The position numbers and the translations under genes are program-made. A stretch of DNA of 64,000 nucleotides. Source: Bacillus sp. EB106-08-02-XG196 (GTDB lineage: Bacteria > Bacillota > Bacilli > Bacillales > Cytobacillaceae). The stretch lies in assembly GCF_013396335.1 (NCBI RefSeq), contig NZ_JABWSY010000005.1:124001-188000 (forward strand), in the 5' to 3' direction. Positions 40,406 to 49,099 of the stretch are shown here, piece by piece. Positions within the stretch are counted from its first letter, which is position 1. The number at the start of each line of letters is the position of its first letter. The notes under the pieces were generated by a model, which saw nothing but the letters and a program-made list of their open reading frames with translations, was not told the DNA's origin and made no database searches.

Positions 40406-41017
40406 ATGTATTTAATGAAGCAACTCGGATGGGTAGAGGTTATTTGCGGCAGTATGTTTTCAGGAAAATCAGAGGAATTGATTCGTCGCGTCAGACGCGC
40501 TCAATTTGCTAAACAAAAAATTGCTGTTTTCAAGCCGAAAATTGACAATCGCTATAGCGAACAATCTGTCGTTTCTCATAATGGCACCTCTTTTCATGCG
40601 AAGCCCATTTCCCATTCGATTGAGATTTTACACCATGTAGAGGCGGATATCGACATCATCGCCATTGATGAGGTGCAATTTTTCGATGAAGGGATTGTAA
40701 GGGTGGTTCAACAGCTTGCTGACAGTGGACATCGTGTCGTTGTGGCGGGTCTTGATATGGATTTCCGCGGCGAACCATTTGCGCAAATGCCGGCATTAAT
40801 GGCGATTGCGGAAACGGTAACGAAGCTCCAGGCTGTCTGCAGTGTTTGTGGGTCGCCATCAAGCAGGACGCAGCGCTTAATTGACGGCAGACCGGCTTCC
40901 TATCACGATCCTGTTATCCTGGTTGGTGCTTCCGAAGCCTACGAGCCGCGCTGCCGCCACCATCATGAGGTACCTAAAACGGCATCCTACCGCATACAAG
41001 AACCTATGGTGAAATAG
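40406..41017 (+). CDS. tdk: Thymidine kinase
   Basis: Salvage enzyme that phosphorylates thymidine; type II thymidine kinase of 203 residues. It shows the P-loop [20 protein letters not shown], the Walker-B-like [12 protein letters not shown], and zinc-binding Cys in [14 protein letters not shown] and the RCRHHHEVP terminus, where CRHHH supplies the last ligands. I start at MYLMKQLGW, with AGGAAGGAG 10-11 bases upstream; the in-frame GTG at 40382 has no site. It lies between rpmE and prfA as in B. subtilis. Confidence 0.95.
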   Translation: MYLMKQLGWVEVICGSMFSGKSEELIRRVRRAQFAKQKIAVFKPKIDNRYSEQSVVSHNGTSFHAKPISHSIEILHHVEADIDIIAIDEVQFFDEGIVRVVQQLADSGHRVVVAGLDMDFRGEPFAQMPALMAIAETVTKLQAVCSVCGSPSSRTQRLIDGRPASYHDPVILVGASEAYEPRCRHHHEVPKTASYRIQEPMVK

Positions 41018-41021
41018 ATCT

Positions 41022-41054
41022 AAAAACCGTCTGAGACTCTCAGGCGGTTTTTTT
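41022..41054 (+). terminator. tdk terminator
   Basis: AAAACCGTCTGAG-ACT-CTCAGGCGGTTTT hairpin (one G-U pair) followed by TTTTT. Confidence 0.88.
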
Positions 41055-41119
41055 GGCATAATCTTACTAGAACGTTCCTCCGACTGCTAGGGAAAGATAG
41101 TTGTAGGGGGTGAAATACG

Positions 41120-41563
41120 TTGAAAAAAATCATGTGTTTAGGGGTATTAGCGGTCCTTATGCTTTCAGGATGTATGAAAGGGAATGACACGGAAAATACC
41201 GCCTATAATTTGCGCGATGACAATACGAACCCGAATTTTATGTCTAACGGGGTAAATCAGGATATGGGGCCAATGTCTGACCAAAACCCGAATTTCCTTA
41301 ATTTGCGCGGAACAGCAATGAATGATGCCTCTAATAGAAACAATACCGGCAGAGATATAGACATCGCCAGAGATATTGTAAATGAAAGTGATGATTTTAG
41401 AGCGGAATCTATTTGGATTAATAATGGTGACAACCGGATGACTGTAACGGTAGATACGGAAGGCGAGCTTAATGGCCAAGTACGCAATAAAGCCGTTAAC
41501 ACCCTTCGTGCAAAATTGCAGCAGGCTTTACCGCGTTATTCTTTCCAAATAAGGGAACGTTAA
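41120..41563 (+). CDS. Lipoprotein of unknown function
   Basis: A 147-residue predicted lipoprotein. The signal peptide (MKKIMCLGVLAVLML) ends in the lipobox LSGC, with the lipidated Cys at about residue 18. The mature part is Asn/Asp-rich (NPNFMSNG, NPNFLNLRGTAMN) and then has a C-terminal domain (DIARDIVNESDDFRAESIWI, VRNKAVNTLRAKLQQALPRY) reminiscent of YhcN/YlaJ-type spore lipoproteins. The start is TTG with TAGGGGGTGAAA upstream. I am sure of the lipoprotein call and unsure of the family. It may be sporulation-related. Confidence 0.8.
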   Translation: MKKIMCLGVLAVLMLSGCMKGNDTENTAYNLRDDNTNPNFMSNGVNQDMGPMSDQNPNFLNLRGTAMNDASNRNNTGRDIDIARDIVNESDDFRAESIWINNGDNRMTVTVDTEGELNGQVRNKAVNTLRAKLQQALPRYSFQIRER

Positions 41564-41592
41564 CATGCTCTGGCTTCAGGGCATGTTTTTTT
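41562..41592 (+). terminator. Terminator of the lipoprotein gene
   Basis: AACATGC (41562-41568) and GCATGTT (41581-41587) form a stem followed by a T run. Confidence 0.75.
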
Positions 41593-41642
41593 GATTTCGG
41601 GCTTTTTTTACGGATCAAAATTTTTTCTCCAAGAATTTGGTT

Positions 41643-41671
41643 TTGACGGGGGTTTTCACCTATACTATAAT
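41643..41671 (+). promoter_or_regulatory. prfA promoter
   Basis: TTGACG (41643-41648), 17 bp, TATAAT (41666-41671), 36 bases before the GTG start of prfA. Confidence 0.8.
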
Positions 41672-41707
41672 TAGAATGTTATGGACAAAAACTAGAGGTG
41701 AATAACT

Positions 41708-42781
41708 GTGTTTGATCGTCTTCAATCCGTTGAAGATCGCTATGAGAGATTAAATGAACTTTTGAGCGATCCGACCATTATTAATGATTCAAAAAAACTA
41801 CGTGAATATTCAAAAGAACAATCTGATATACAAGAGACCGTGCAAACGTATCGTGAATATAAAGAGGTCCGTGAACAGCTTCAGGATGCTAAGGCAATGC
41901 TTGAGGAAAAGCTCGACAACGATATGCGCGAAATGGTCAAAGAAGAAGTCAATGAACTTGAACAGCAAATCGAGGAGCTAGAAGCAAAAATGAAGTTCCT
42001 GATGATTCCGAAGGATCCAAACGATGACAAAAACGTTATCTTTGAAATTCGCGGTGCTGCAGGCGGCGAGGAAGCGGCTTTATTTGCAGGAACGCTTTAC
42101 CGTATGTACAGCCGTTATGCAGAAGCACAGGGCTGGAAAACGGAACTGCTTGATGCCAACGCAACAGGTCTTGGCGGCTACAAAGAAATCAGCTTTATGA
42201 TCAATGGCCAAGGTGCCTATTCTAAGTTGAAATTTGAAAATGGTGCCCATCGTGTGCAGCGTGTGCCGGAAACTGAATCTGGCGGCCGCATTCATACTTC
42301 TACCGCTACCGTTGTTTGCTTACCAGAAGCGGAAGAACTAGAAGTGGAAATCCATGATAAAGATATCCGTTTTGACGCGTTTGCTTCAAGCGGCGCCGGC
42401 GGTCAGTCTGTTAACACGACGATGTCAGCGGTTCGTTTAACCCATATCCCGACTGGAATTGTGGTATCGATTCAGGATGAGAAATCACAGCACAAAAACA
42501 AAGACAAAGCGATGAAGGTATTACGTGCGCGTGTTTATGACAAGTTCCAGCAGGAAGCACAGGCAGAGTATGATCAGGTTCGTAAATCAGCGGTTGGTAC
42601 CGGTGACCGTTCTGAACGTATTCGTACCTACAACTACCCGCAAAACCGTGTTACGGATCACCGAATTGGCTTAACCCTTCAGAAGCTGGATCAAATTATC
42701 GAAGGCAAGCTTGACGAAATCATCGATGCGTTAACGCTGGAAGATCAAACAAGTAAGCTTGAAAGTGGTCAAGATGAGTAA
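41708..42781 (+). CDS. prfA: Peptide chain release factor 1
   Basis: RF1 reads UAA and UAG stop codons and releases the peptide. The 357-residue protein has the anticodon-like PET motif in [18 protein letters not shown], which is the RF1 form of PxT, and the catalytic GGQ in [16 protein letters not shown]. The GGQ glutamine is the methylation target of PrmC, encoded next. The start is GTG, with TAGAGGTGAATAA upstream. The last 8 bases overlap the prmC start, so the two are translationally coupled. Confidence 0.97.
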   Translation: MFDRLQSVEDRYERLNELLSDPTIINDSKKLREYSKEQSDIQETVQTYREYKEVREQLQDAKAMLEEKLDNDMREMVKEEVNELEQQIEELEAKMKFLMIPKDPNDDKNVIFEIRGAAGGEEAALFAGTLYRMYSRYAEAQGWKTELLDANATGLGGYKEISFMINGQGAYSKLKFENGAHRVQRVPETESGGRIHTSTATVVCLPEAEELEVEIHDKDIRFDAFASSGAGGQSVNTTMSAVRLTHIPTGIVVSIQDEKSQHKNKDKAMKVLRARVYDKFQQEAQAEYDQVRKSAVGTGDRSERIRTYNYPQNRVTDHRIGLTLQKLDQIIEGKLDEIIDALTLEDQTSKLESGQDE

Positions 42782-43616
42782 GAAAGTGTATGAAGCTCTG
42801 CAATGGGCTTCTTCTTTTTTAAAAAAAGCAAATCGGGACGATAACGCTGGGGAACTGCTGCTTCGCCATATCACGGGGATGTCGCGGGCACAGTTGTTTG
42901 CGAATATGCGGGAGTGCCTGTCACCACCCGAAGTTTGTCGATTTGAAGCTGCGGTTCACGAACATGTGAAGGGTACGCCGGTTCAATACATAATTGGTTC
43001 AGAGGAATTTTATGGGCGGGAGTTTATCGTCAATGAAGAGGTTCTGATTCCACGGCCGGAAACGGAGGAGCTTGTCTACGAAACCTTGAAGCGCATCGAT
43101 AAGCGTGAATTAAAGGTCGTAGATATCGGGACGGGCAGCGGGGCGATTGCCATCACTTTGAAGCTTGAGCAGCCATCGTTACAGGTACATGCCTCTGATA
43201 TTGCTCAGGAATCGTTAAAGGTTGCAGAAGAAAATGCTAGGCAGCTTGGCGCTGAGATTGAATTTGTTCAAGGGGATTTGCTGCAGCCGTTTCGCGGGCA
43301 GAGGTTTGATGTGGTGATTTCAAATCCTCCCTATATTCCGGTAAGTGACATGGAAACCATGTCAGAGGTAGTAACAGAGCATGAGCCGCACCGGGCGCTG
43401 TTTGCGGGCGAGGATGGGCTCGATTTCTACCGCCGCTTTATGGTGGAGCTGCCGGAAGTGATTGCACCGACGGCAATGGTTGGCTTTGAAATTGGGGCCG
43501 GTCAGGGGGAGGCGGTAGCCGACCTTTTTAAAAAGGCGTTTGTGAATGTGAAAGTAGAAGTTCTTAATGATATTAACGGCAAGGACCGGATGGTGTTTGC
43601 GGAAATAATTCAGTAG
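42774..43616 (+). CDS. prmC: Release factor glutamine methyltransferase PrmC
   Basis: PrmC N5-methylates the GGQ glutamine of release factors. The 280-residue protein has an N-terminal helical bundle (residues 1-80), the SAM-binding motif [16 protein letters not shown], and the catalytic NPPY motif in [16 protein letters not shown]. The ATG lies inside the 3' end of prfA. The over-represented 12-mer GTGCCTGTCACC occurs inside this coding region at 42914-42925, in a different frame from its copies in fadA and acdA. Otherwise ordinary. Confidence 0.95.
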   Translation: MSKKVYEALQWASSFLKKANRDDNAGELLLRHITGMSRAQLFANMRECLSPPEVCRFEAAVHEHVKGTPVQYIIGSEEFYGREFIVNEEVLIPRPETEELVYETLKRIDKRELKVVDIGTGSGAIAITLKLEQPSLQVHASDIAQESLKVAEENARQLGAEIEFVQGDLLQPFRGQRFDVVISNPPYIPVSDMETMSEVVTEHEPHRALFAGEDGLDFYRRFMVELPEVIAPTAMVGFEIGAGQGEAVADLFKKAFVNVKVEVLNDINGKDRMVFAEIIQ

Positions 43617-43651
43617 CAGAGCGGTTCATGCGAATTCGCTCTGCTTTTTGT
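43615..43651 (+). terminator. prmC terminator
   Basis: AGCAGAGCG (43615-43623) and CGCTCTGCT (43637-43645) are perfectly complementary, followed by TTTTG. Confidence 0.82.
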
Positions 43652-43655
43652 TTAC

Positions 43656-43689
43656 TCCAGCTCCAGTGCCTGTTCAAGGCGCTGGAACT
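43656..43689. repeat. Minimal family A remnant
   Basis: On the minus strand it reads AGCGCCTTGAACA joined to GGCACTGGAGCTGGA, which are the two ends of the family A elements with no interior. It may be a deletion derivative. Confidence 0.55.
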
Positions 43690-43693
43690 TTGT

Positions 43694-43816
43694 TTACTTA
43701 TTTTGACGTTCTTGGGCTTTTAATGCGACTCTTTCCAGTCCGTTATGAGCAAATTCTACATCTGTTTTCGGCATCGCAGGATTATTCTTTAATTTCTTAT
43801 TCTTCTGTTTAGACAT
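43694..43816 (-). CDS. Small basic protein, 40 residues
   Basis: A short gene read from the raw sequence on the minus strand: MSKQKNKKLKNNPAMPKTD, then VEFAHNGLERVALKAQERQN and a final K. GGAGGTG lies 9-10 bases before the ATG. The protein is rich in Lys, Asn and Gln, with no membrane segment, a composition common among small spore proteins of bacilli, but I do not recognise the family. It is convergent with prmC and divergent from spoIIR. Expression is plausible but not proven by the sequence. Confidence 0.7.
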   Translation of the reverse strand: MSKQKNKKLKNNPAMPKTDVEFAHNGLERVALKAQERQNK

Positions 43817-43952
43817 ATTTTTTTTCACCTCCGCTAGTTTAGTTTGCTTTGTTTAGGAAGAAAAAATTCTAAAACTAGTTTTTTTAATTTTACTAGTTTA
43901 AGATTCTTGGCATTTGTCCAAAATGAGGATAGTGAAGGGACGGTGCGAGAAT

Positions 43953-44816
43953 ATGAACAGTAAAATACTAGTATGGTCTTATTTAATCGTTTTATCGTTA
44001 GGAACGATTTTAAACTTATATATACCAAAAACGGAAGCGGTGGCGAAGGATTCCGTTGTGATACCAGCGGAAGCGATTCGACTCCGAATTCTTGCCAATA
44101 GTGATAGTGCACAGGATCAAGAGATTAAACGAATGGTCCGTGACGCGGTCAATGAGCAGATTACGTTGTGGGTTCAGGAGTTAACGTCATTGGAGAAGGC
44201 AAAAGAGGTGCTTAACTCGAAGCTGCCGGAGGTTCAAAACATAGCTGAGAAGGTTGTAGCGGAACAGGGTTCGACTCAAAGTGTGAATGTGGAGTTTGGG
44301 AAAGTTCAGTTTCCGACGAAATTGTATGGACAGTTTTTATATCCTGCAGGTGAGTATCAGGCGATTTTGATTACATTAGGTGAAGGGACAGGCGCCAATT
44401 GGTGGTGCGTGCTATACCCGCCATTGTGTTTCCTGGATTTCTCAAATGGTGTAGCGGTACAAAGTGATGGATTTGAAGACACGGCTTATGCGGCGGAGAA
44501 TGAAGAACCTGTTGAAAGTGTAGCTGTAGAGGAAGAACTAGAAGCAGAAGAAGTGAAGGTTACGAATTTTAATAAGACAAAGAAACTAGAAGAAGCTGCT
44601 GAAGAAGAAGAGGTTGTGGAAGAAGAGGAAGCTGAGATCGAAGAGGAAGTTGAAGTCGCAGAGGTAGAAGAGGTAGAAGTGGAAGAGAAGAAGCAAAGCG
44701 AAGTGAAAAAGGAAAACAAAAAGGAAAAAAGTGCTCCGGTTTATACAGCAGAAGACGAAGAACCGGTTAAAGTAAAATTCTTTGTGGTAGAAATGTTTGA
44801 AAGTATTTTTAAATAG
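43953..44816 (+). CDS. spoIIR: Stage II sporulation protein R (SpoIIR) with an acidic insertion
   Basis: SpoIIR is secreted from the forespore and triggers SpoIIGA to process pro-SigE. The 287-residue protein has an N-terminal hydrophobic signal segment (residues 5-25), the conserved IRLRILANSDSAQDQEIKRM and VRDAVNEQI, YPAGEYQAILITLGEGTG and NWWCVLYPPLCF. The usual protein is about 220 residues. Here about 80 residues of Glu-rich sequence (about 182-265, many EE and VEV runs) sit before the conserved VKFFVVE tail, flanked by the near-identical AENEEPVE and AEDEEPVK. I start at MNSKILVW, with AAGGGACGGTG upstream. Confidence 0.92.
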   Translation: MNSKILVWSYLIVLSLGTILNLYIPKTEAVAKDSVVIPAEAIRLRILANSDSAQDQEIKRMVRDAVNEQITLWVQELTSLEKAKEVLNSKLPEVQNIAEKVVAEQGSTQSVNVEFGKVQFPTKLYGQFLYPAGEYQAILITLGEGTGANWWCVLYPPLCFLDFSNGVAVQSDGFEDTAYAAENEEPVESVAVEEELEAEEVKVTNFNKTKKLEEAAEEEEVVEEEEAEIEEEVEVAEVEEVEVEEKKQSEVKKENKKEKSAPVYTAEDEEPVKVKFFVVEMFESIFK

Positions 44817-44827
44817 ATATCTACCAA

Positions 44828-44861
44828 AGCCAGTCCCAATTGGGGCTGGTTATTTTTTTTA
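44828..44861 (+). terminator. spoIIR terminator
   Basis: AGCCAGTCCC-AATT-GGGGCTGGTT hairpin followed by ATTTTTTTT. Confidence 0.82.
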
Positions 44862-44939
44862 CTAGATTTCTCATGTATTTGGTTCTAGTTCTCTTAATTT
44901 TTCATAGTAATAGATTATCAAATAAATGAGGTGGTAGGG

Positions 44940-45386
44940 ATGCAAGCACTTATACGTTGCGCGAATAAAGAGGATTTGGGCACTTTAAGAGAGTTCCTGA
45001 TGAAGGCGAGCCTTGGTACGGATGGATTAACGGAGGAAACAGTAGAGTACTTTTTATTGCTAGAGGATGAGGATGGGGCAATCAAGGGTACACTTGGAAT
45101 GGAGGCTTTCCGTGAGGGCGGATTGCTGCGTTCGCTGGTGGTATCGCCGGGACAAGCGGAAAAGGATATTGTGCTGTTGATAACTCAAATGATGCAGCTG
45201 GCGAAAGAAAAAGGAATGAGAAGTTTGTTTTTGGCAACAAATAAGGGCGTGGCAATGCCGTTTTTTGAATTGCTAGGTTTCGAGAAGGTGGACCGGGACC
45301 AATTACCTGCTGAACTTTATTCACTTGAACACATTCGACATGTATTTAATGTGGATAACTCGTTATTTTTGAAATTTTCACTCTAA
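44940..45386 (+). CDS. ywlB: GNAT family acetyltransferase YwlB
   Basis: A 148-residue protein with the GNAT fold: an N-terminal substrate helix (MQALIRCANKEDLGTLREFL), the central LRSLVVSPGQAEKDIVLLIT region where the acetyl-CoA pyrophosphate loop is expected, and the C-terminal ATNKGVAMPFFELLGFEKVD typical of GNAT motif B. The substrate is unknown. The start follows AATGAGGTGGTAGGG. It is located between spoIIR and ywlC as in B. subtilis. The region after it is packed with DnaA-box-like sites. Confidence 0.87.
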   Translation: MQALIRCANKEDLGTLREFLMKASLGTDGLTEETVEYFLLLEDEDGAIKGTLGMEAFREGGLLRSLVVSPGQAEKDIVLLITQMMQLAKEKGMRSLFLATNKGVAMPFFELLGFEKVDRDQLPAELYSLEHIRHVFNVDNSLFLKFSL

Positions 45387-45387
45387 C

Positions 45388-45777
45388 TGTGGATTAATCC
45401 ACAAAGTTATCCACCTTTTCAAGATAGTTATGCACAAATTGTGGATAAAGGGTTGTGTTTATGTTCACCATCTTTTATACTTTCAAAAGAAATATGAGAC
45501 AAAGAGCCTAAATTCGGCAAATTTCGATATCATTTGCGCTTCTGGTAAAGGTGGATAACGATGAACACAAAAGTGTGGAAAGTGGATAAGTATGTGGATA
45601 ACCTTGAAAATAATCCACAGGTTGTGGATGCTGCTCATTTTTTACAGGAAAATGAAGTGGTTGCATTACCCACAGAGACCGTTTATGGGCTAGGCGGAAA
45701 TGCCGAAAGTGATGTGGCGGTGGAAAAAATCTTTGCTGCGAAAGGCAGGCCGAGTGATAATCCACTGATTATCCACA
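45388..45777. promoter_or_regulatory. DnaA-box cluster at ywlC
   Basis: Perfect TTATCCACA boxes occur at 45440-45448 (minus), 45593-45601 (minus) and 45769-45777 (plus). One-mismatch boxes include TAATCCACA at 45395 and 45611, its complement TGTGGATTA at 45388, TTATCCACC at 45407, TTATGCACA at 45428, and complements of TTATCCACC and TTATCCACT at 45550 and 45581. About ten boxes fall in 390 bp, partly inside ywlC. In B. subtilis DnaA binds a cluster at ywlC (from memory of published mapping). Confidence 0.85.
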
Positions 45778-46604
45778 TTGCGGATAAAATGCAGCTAACA
45801 GCATTTGTTGCGGATATTCCTAAAAAAGCAGAAATATTAATGGAAAGGTTCTGGCCAGGACCGTTGACGATTATTTTTAAAAAGAAAGACGGCGTTCTTT
45901 CGGATAAAGCAACCGCTGGTTTAGAGACTGTTGCCGTAAGGATGCCGGATCATCCGGTGGCCTTGGCACTTTTGAAAAAATGTCAGCTGCCGATTGCCGC
46001 CCCGAGTGCGAATAGCTCCGGGAAGCCAAGTCCGACGAATGCACAGCATGTGATGGAGGATTTGAACGGGAAAATTGCCGGCGTGCTGGACGGCGGTTCG
46101 ACAGGTGTTGGGGTTGAATCGACGGTTTTAGATTGCACGGAGGAGATTCCGGTTATTTTGCGGCCGGGCGGCATCACGAAGGAGCAGCTGGAGGCCGTTG
46201 TTGGTGAGGTTCAGCTTGATGCTGCTCTGCTTGATGAAGCTTCAAAGCCGAAGGCGCCGGGAATGAAATATCAGCATTATGCTCCGAATGCCCCGCTCTA
46301 TTTAGTCAATGGAAGTAAGTCTTTTCTGCAAGGTTTAATAGAAGAAAGGCAGAGGGCCGGGCTGCGAGTGGGTGTGCTTGCAACCGAGGAGAGTGTGAAG
46401 GATTATCAAGCTGATGTTTCGATAGCCTGTGGAAAAAGAAGTGAGCTTGAAAGTGTTGCCACGGCGCTCTATGAAACCTTGCGTGCGTTTAACCAGGAAA
46501 AAGTGGACATTATTTTTAGTGAAATGTTTCCGAATAATGGTGTAGGTCATGCGATCATGAACCGCCTGCAAAAAGCGGCAGGGAACAAAATCATAAACGA
46601 GTAA
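45561..46604 (+). CDS. ywlC: Threonylcarbamoyl-AMP synthase (YwlC/TsaC2 type)
   Basis: YwlC makes threonylcarbamoyl-AMP from threonine, bicarbonate and ATP, for the t6A37 tRNA modification. The 347-residue protein has the YrdC/TsaC domain (ALPTETVYGLGGNAESD, AAKGRPSDNPLIIHI, PSANSSGKPSPTNAQHV, VGVESTVLD) in residues 20-220 and a C-terminal Sua5-type Rossmann domain that ends GHAIMNRLQKAAGNK, which distinguishes it from short TsaC. AAAGGTGG precedes the ATG. The N-terminal coding region overlaps the DnaA-box cluster, and the codons for residues 8-25 are partly shaped by those boxes. Confidence 0.95.
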   Translation: MNTKVWKVDKYVDNLENNPQVVDAAHFLQENEVVALPTETVYGLGGNAESDVAVEKIFAAKGRPSDNPLIIHIADKMQLTAFVADIPKKAEILMERFWPGPLTIIFKKKDGVLSDKATAGLETVAVRMPDHPVALALLKKCQLPIAAPSANSSGKPSPTNAQHVMEDLNGKIAGVLDGGSTGVGVESTVLDCTEEIPVILRPGGITKEQLEAVVGEVQLDAALLDEASKPKAPGMKYQHYAPNAPLYLVNGSKSFLQGLIEERQRAGLRVGVLATEESVKDYQADVSIACGKRSELESVATALYETLRAFNQEKVDIIFSEMFPNNGVGHAIMNRLQKAAGNKIINE

Positions 46605-46607
46605 GCA

Positions 46608-46638
46608 ACAGGCTTTCCATGAAGGAAGGCCTGTTTTT
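46608..46638 (+). terminator. ywlC terminator
   Basis: AACAGG-C-TTTCC-ATGA-AGGAA-GG-CCTGTT hairpin followed by TTTTT. Confidence 0.8.
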
Positions 46639-46705
46639 TTGACTTCTAATTCTCTGTGGACGTGCATATGTTTTTAGCAGGGCAAGTCCGAGGGGGGAGA
46701 GATCC

Positions 46706-47263
46706 GTGTATGGGATGGTTGGGGAAGTTGTGACGCTTTTATTAATGGCATTTGCACTAGGAATGGATGCCTTTTCTGTTGGTCTCGGAATGGGTATGTT
46801 TAAGTTACGGCTCCGGCAAATTATTAAAATTGGAATTACGATTGGTTTATTCCATGTGTGGATGCCGCTCGTGGGTATGCTCGCCGGGAGATTTTTATCC
46901 GATAAATTTGGAGCCTTTGCATCATTGGTGGGAGGGATGCTCCTCATTTTGCTCGGGGTGCAAATGATTTGGTCAAGCCTTAGGAAAAGCGAGGAATCGG
47001 TGATGACACCGGTGGGATTTGGATTATTAATCTTTGCAACCAGTGTGAGTCTCGATAGTTTTTCGCTCGGATTAACGCTAGGGATCTATGGGGCAAAAAC
47101 GATTTTGGTGATTATCTGCTTTGGGGTGGTGGCAACGATATTAACATGGGCTGGCTTGCTGCTTGGAAGAAAGGCTCAAGGATGGATTGGGTCCTATAGC
47201 GAAGCCCTAGGGGGCAGTATCCTGCTGGCATTTGGGATTAAATTACTTTATCCCTTTTTATAA
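46706..47263 (+). CDS. mntP: Manganese efflux pump MntP
   Basis: An inner-membrane Mn(II) exporter of 185 residues with six predicted helices in two repeated halves. The repeats each carry an Asp motif in the membrane: [14 protein letters not shown] in the first half and [16 protein letters not shown] in the second. It is the YwlD/DUF204 family. The start is GTG, with AGGGGGGAGAG upstream; an ATG three codons later is possible. No yybP-ykoY manganese riboswitch fits in the 100-base gap upstream, so any Mn control must be elsewhere. Confidence 0.93.
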   Translation: MYGMVGEVVTLLLMAFALGMDAFSVGLGMGMFKLRLRQIIKIGITIGLFHVWMPLVGMLAGRFLSDKFGAFASLVGGMLLILLGVQMIWSSLRKSEESVMTPVGFGLLIFATSVSLDSFSLGLTLGIYGAKTILVIICFGVVATILTWAGLLLGRKAQGWIGSYSEALGGSILLAFGIKLLYPFL

Positions 47264-47293
47264 ACCTTTCCAAAAAATGTGAAAGGTTTTTTC
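47262..47293 (+). terminator. mntP terminator
   Basis: AAACCTTTC-CAAAAAATGT-GAAAGGTTT hairpin followed by TTTC; it starts at the stop codon. Confidence 0.8.
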
Positions 47294-47328
47294 ATTACGT
47301 TTGGAGAAATGATAAAATGTACATAGAA

Positions 47329-47352
47329 AGGCGGAAGTGCCTAGGCGCAATT
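47329..47352. repeat. Family A remnant before ywlE
   Basis: GAAAGGCGGAAGTGCCTAGGCGC joins the left end of the family A element (GCGGAAGTGCC) directly to AGGCGC from the right end. Interior missing, so it looks like a deletion derivative. Confidence 0.5.
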
Positions 47353-47372
47353 TTCGAAAGGAGGCTGGCAGC

Positions 47373-47807
47373 TTGCAGCGCATTTTGTTTGTTTGTACAG
47401 GGAATACGTGCAGAAGCCCGATGGCGGAAGCGATTTTGAAAAGTAAAAAGATTGACGGTCTCGAAGTGAAGTCCGCGGGAATATATGCTCAGGCGGGGAG
47501 TGAGGCATCTGCTCACGCCAAACAGGTGCTGGATACCTATAATATCGAACATAACCATTCCTCCACTATGCTAAATATAGAATCTGTACAATGGGCAGAT
47601 TTAATTTTAACGATGACGGGTTCGCATAAACATGCGATACTTCAACAATATTCTGGTGCAGCGGGTAAAGTTTTCACCTTAAAGGAGTTTACGGGCGAGG
47701 ACTATGATGTCGATGTAGTTGACCCGTTTGGCGGCAACTTGGCCATCTATCAGGAAACTTTTCAGGAATTGGAAAAATTGATTACAAAAGCGATTGAAAA
47801 AATGTAA
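47373..47807 (+). CDS. ywlE: Protein-arginine phosphatase YwlE
   Basis: A low-molecular-weight phosphatase family member of 144 residues. The P-loop is CTGNTCRSP (C8 nucleophile, Arg at +6). A Thr at the position occupied in YwlE by Thr11 is what makes this enzyme prefer phospho-arginine over phospho-tyrosine, so it should reverse McsB arginine phosphorylation. The general acid Asp is in VVDPFGG. The TTG start at 47373 is set by AAAGGAGG 8 bases upstream; the ORF before it reads through repeat DNA. Confidence 0.93.
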   Translation: MQRILFVCTGNTCRSPMAEAILKSKKIDGLEVKSAGIYAQAGSEASAHAKQVLDTYNIEHNHSSTMLNIESVQWADLILTMTGSHKHAILQQYSGAAGKVFTLKEFTGEDYDVDVVDPFGGNLAIYQETFQELEKLITKAIEKM

Positions 47808-47841
47808 AGCTCTCAGTGGTGAGGGCTTTATATTTTTTTAT
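47806..47841 (+). terminator. ywlE terminator
   Basis: AAAGCTCTCA-GTGG-TGAGGGCTTT hairpin followed by ATATTTTTTTA. Confidence 0.78.
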
Positions 47842-47886
47842 CGGTATGTCAATATTAAGGAAGGATGAAAACAGGAGGTTTTAAAG

Positions 47887-48327
47887 ATGAAAGTAGCATT
47901 AGCGTCTGATCATGGCGGGGTTAATATTCGCAAGGAAATCGCCAATTTAATGGAAGAACTGGGGATTGAATATCAAGATTTCGGCTGTGAGTGTGAAGGG
48001 TCAGTCGATTATCCAGATTATGCGCTGCCGGTTGCTGAAAAGGTAGCGAGCGGTGAGTTTGATCGAGGGATATTGATTTGTGGAACAGGAATTGGTATGA
48101 GCATTGCCGCGAATAAGGTAAAGGGTATCCGCTGTGCCCTTGTACACGATACGTTTAGTGCAAAGGCAACACGTGCGCACAATGATACTAATATTCTCAC
48201 GATGGGTGAGCGTGTTATTGGTCCTGGGCTTGCACGTGATATTGCACAAATTTGGCTGACAGAAGAGTTTGAAGCCGGCCGTCATGCCACTCGCATTGGC
48301 AAAATCAGCGAATACGAGCAGAAGTAG
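47887..48327 (+). CDS. rpiB: Ribose-5-phosphate isomerase B
   Basis: Interconverts ribose 5-phosphate and ribulose 5-phosphate. It is a 146-residue protein of the RpiB/LacAB family: [18 protein letters not shown], the catalytic Cys in [18 protein letters not shown], and THNDTN-like [18 protein letters not shown]. It is the B. subtilis YwlF equivalent. AGGAGG lies directly upstream. The stop is almost contiguous with ywlG. Confidence 0.95.
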   Translation: MKVALASDHGGVNIRKEIANLMEELGIEYQDFGCECEGSVDYPDYALPVAEKVASGEFDRGILICGTGIGMSIAANKVKGIRCALVHDTFSAKATRAHNDTNILTMGERVIGPGLARDIAQIWLTEEFEAGRHATRIGKISEYEQK

Positions 48328-48337
48328 GATGAGGACA

Positions 48338-48904
48338 ATGATTCAAGAATGGGATAAAGAGCTTGAAACCATTTTAACTGAATTTCAAACGCAGGCTTCT
48401 TTGGTGCCGGGTCAGCTGGTGGTTGTGGGCTGCAGTACGAGTGAAGTAATCGGAGAAAAAATTGGAACATCGGGAACGATCGATGTAGCTGAGATGATTT
48501 TTCGTCAATTGGGCAGATTTGCGCAAGGTTCCGGTGTTGCGTTGGCGTTTCAGTGCTGTGAACACTTAAATAGGGCGCTTGTGATTGAAAAAGCCGAGGC
48601 TGTAAAACGTGGATTGGATGAGGTATCTGTGGTTCCTGTTAGGACTGCAGGCGGGGCAATGGCAACCTATGCATTTGAAAAAATGGAGGATGCGTGCGTC
48701 GTTGAATTTTTAAAAGCAGACGCTGGAATCGATATTGGCCATACCTTTATTGGCATGCACCTGAAGCATGTGGCCGTTCCGATCAGAGTTGCCCAGAAAA
48801 ATGTTGGACATGCACATGTTACTTTGGCGAAGACGCGGCCAAAACTTATTGGCGGGGCTCGAGCGGTTTATGAAAAGACAGCGGGGAATTCTAGCTGCAA
48901 TTAA
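48338..48904 (+). CDS. ywlG: UPF0340/DUF436 family protein YwlG
   Basis: A 188-residue member of the TIGR01440/DUF436 family of unknown function. Seen are [20 protein letters not shown] near the N-terminus, [17 protein letters not shown], and the C-terminal [20 protein letters not shown], rich in conserved His and Cys. It starts near the rpiB stop; the exact start is uncertain (ATG 48329 or 48338; I prefer 48338 for the GATGAGG before it). Likely cotranscribed with rpiB. Confidence 0.87.
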   Translation: MIQEWDKELETILTEFQTQASLVPGQLVVVGCSTSEVIGEKIGTSGTIDVAEMIFRQLGRFAQGSGVALAFQCCEHLNRALVIEKAEAVKRGLDEVSVVPVRTAGGAMATYAFEKMEDACVVEFLKADAGIDIGHTFIGMHLKHVAVPIRVAQKNVGHAHVTLAKTRPKLIGGARAVYEKTAGNSSCN

Positions 48905-48908
48905 GTTA

Positions 48909-48954
48909 AATGCGAATATTTTTTTAAAAATAATTAGCAATGTTCGTGTTTTGG
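48909..48954 (+). promoter_or_regulatory. Candidate PurBox pair upstream of glyA
   Basis: AAATGCGAATATT and, inverted, AATGTTCGTGTTT resemble the PurR box AWWWCCGAACWWT with two mismatches each, about 18 bp apart (16-17 is usual). B. subtilis glyA is a PurR target. Plausible but not certain. Confidence 0.4.
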
Positions 48955-48988
48955 GGGTTTTATCCCCGCTTAAAGGATGGTAGAATAT

Positions 48989-49026
48989 AAAAAAGTGAGC
49001 ATTTTACAAAAATGCCGCTTTTTTAG
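48989..49026 (+). terminator. Hairpin between ywlG and glyA
   Basis: AAAAGTGAGCATTTT-ACAA-AAATGCCGCTTTTTT forms an imperfect stem with a terminal T run; either the ywlG terminator or a leader structure for glyA. Confidence 0.65.
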
Positions 49027-49099
49027 AGGAAAACGTGCTATTATATAGAGGGAATTTTCAAAAGATTAATTAAGGTTCAAACATACAGGGGGGATTACC

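Noticed and set aside
44486-44719. Serine/threonine-rich open frame antisense to spoIIR
   Set aside because: Complement of the Glu-rich SpoIIR insertion; no independent start signal.
46605-46705. yybP-ykoY manganese riboswitch before mntP
   Set aside because: The gap is mostly the ywlC terminator, and none of the riboswitch core motifs is visible.
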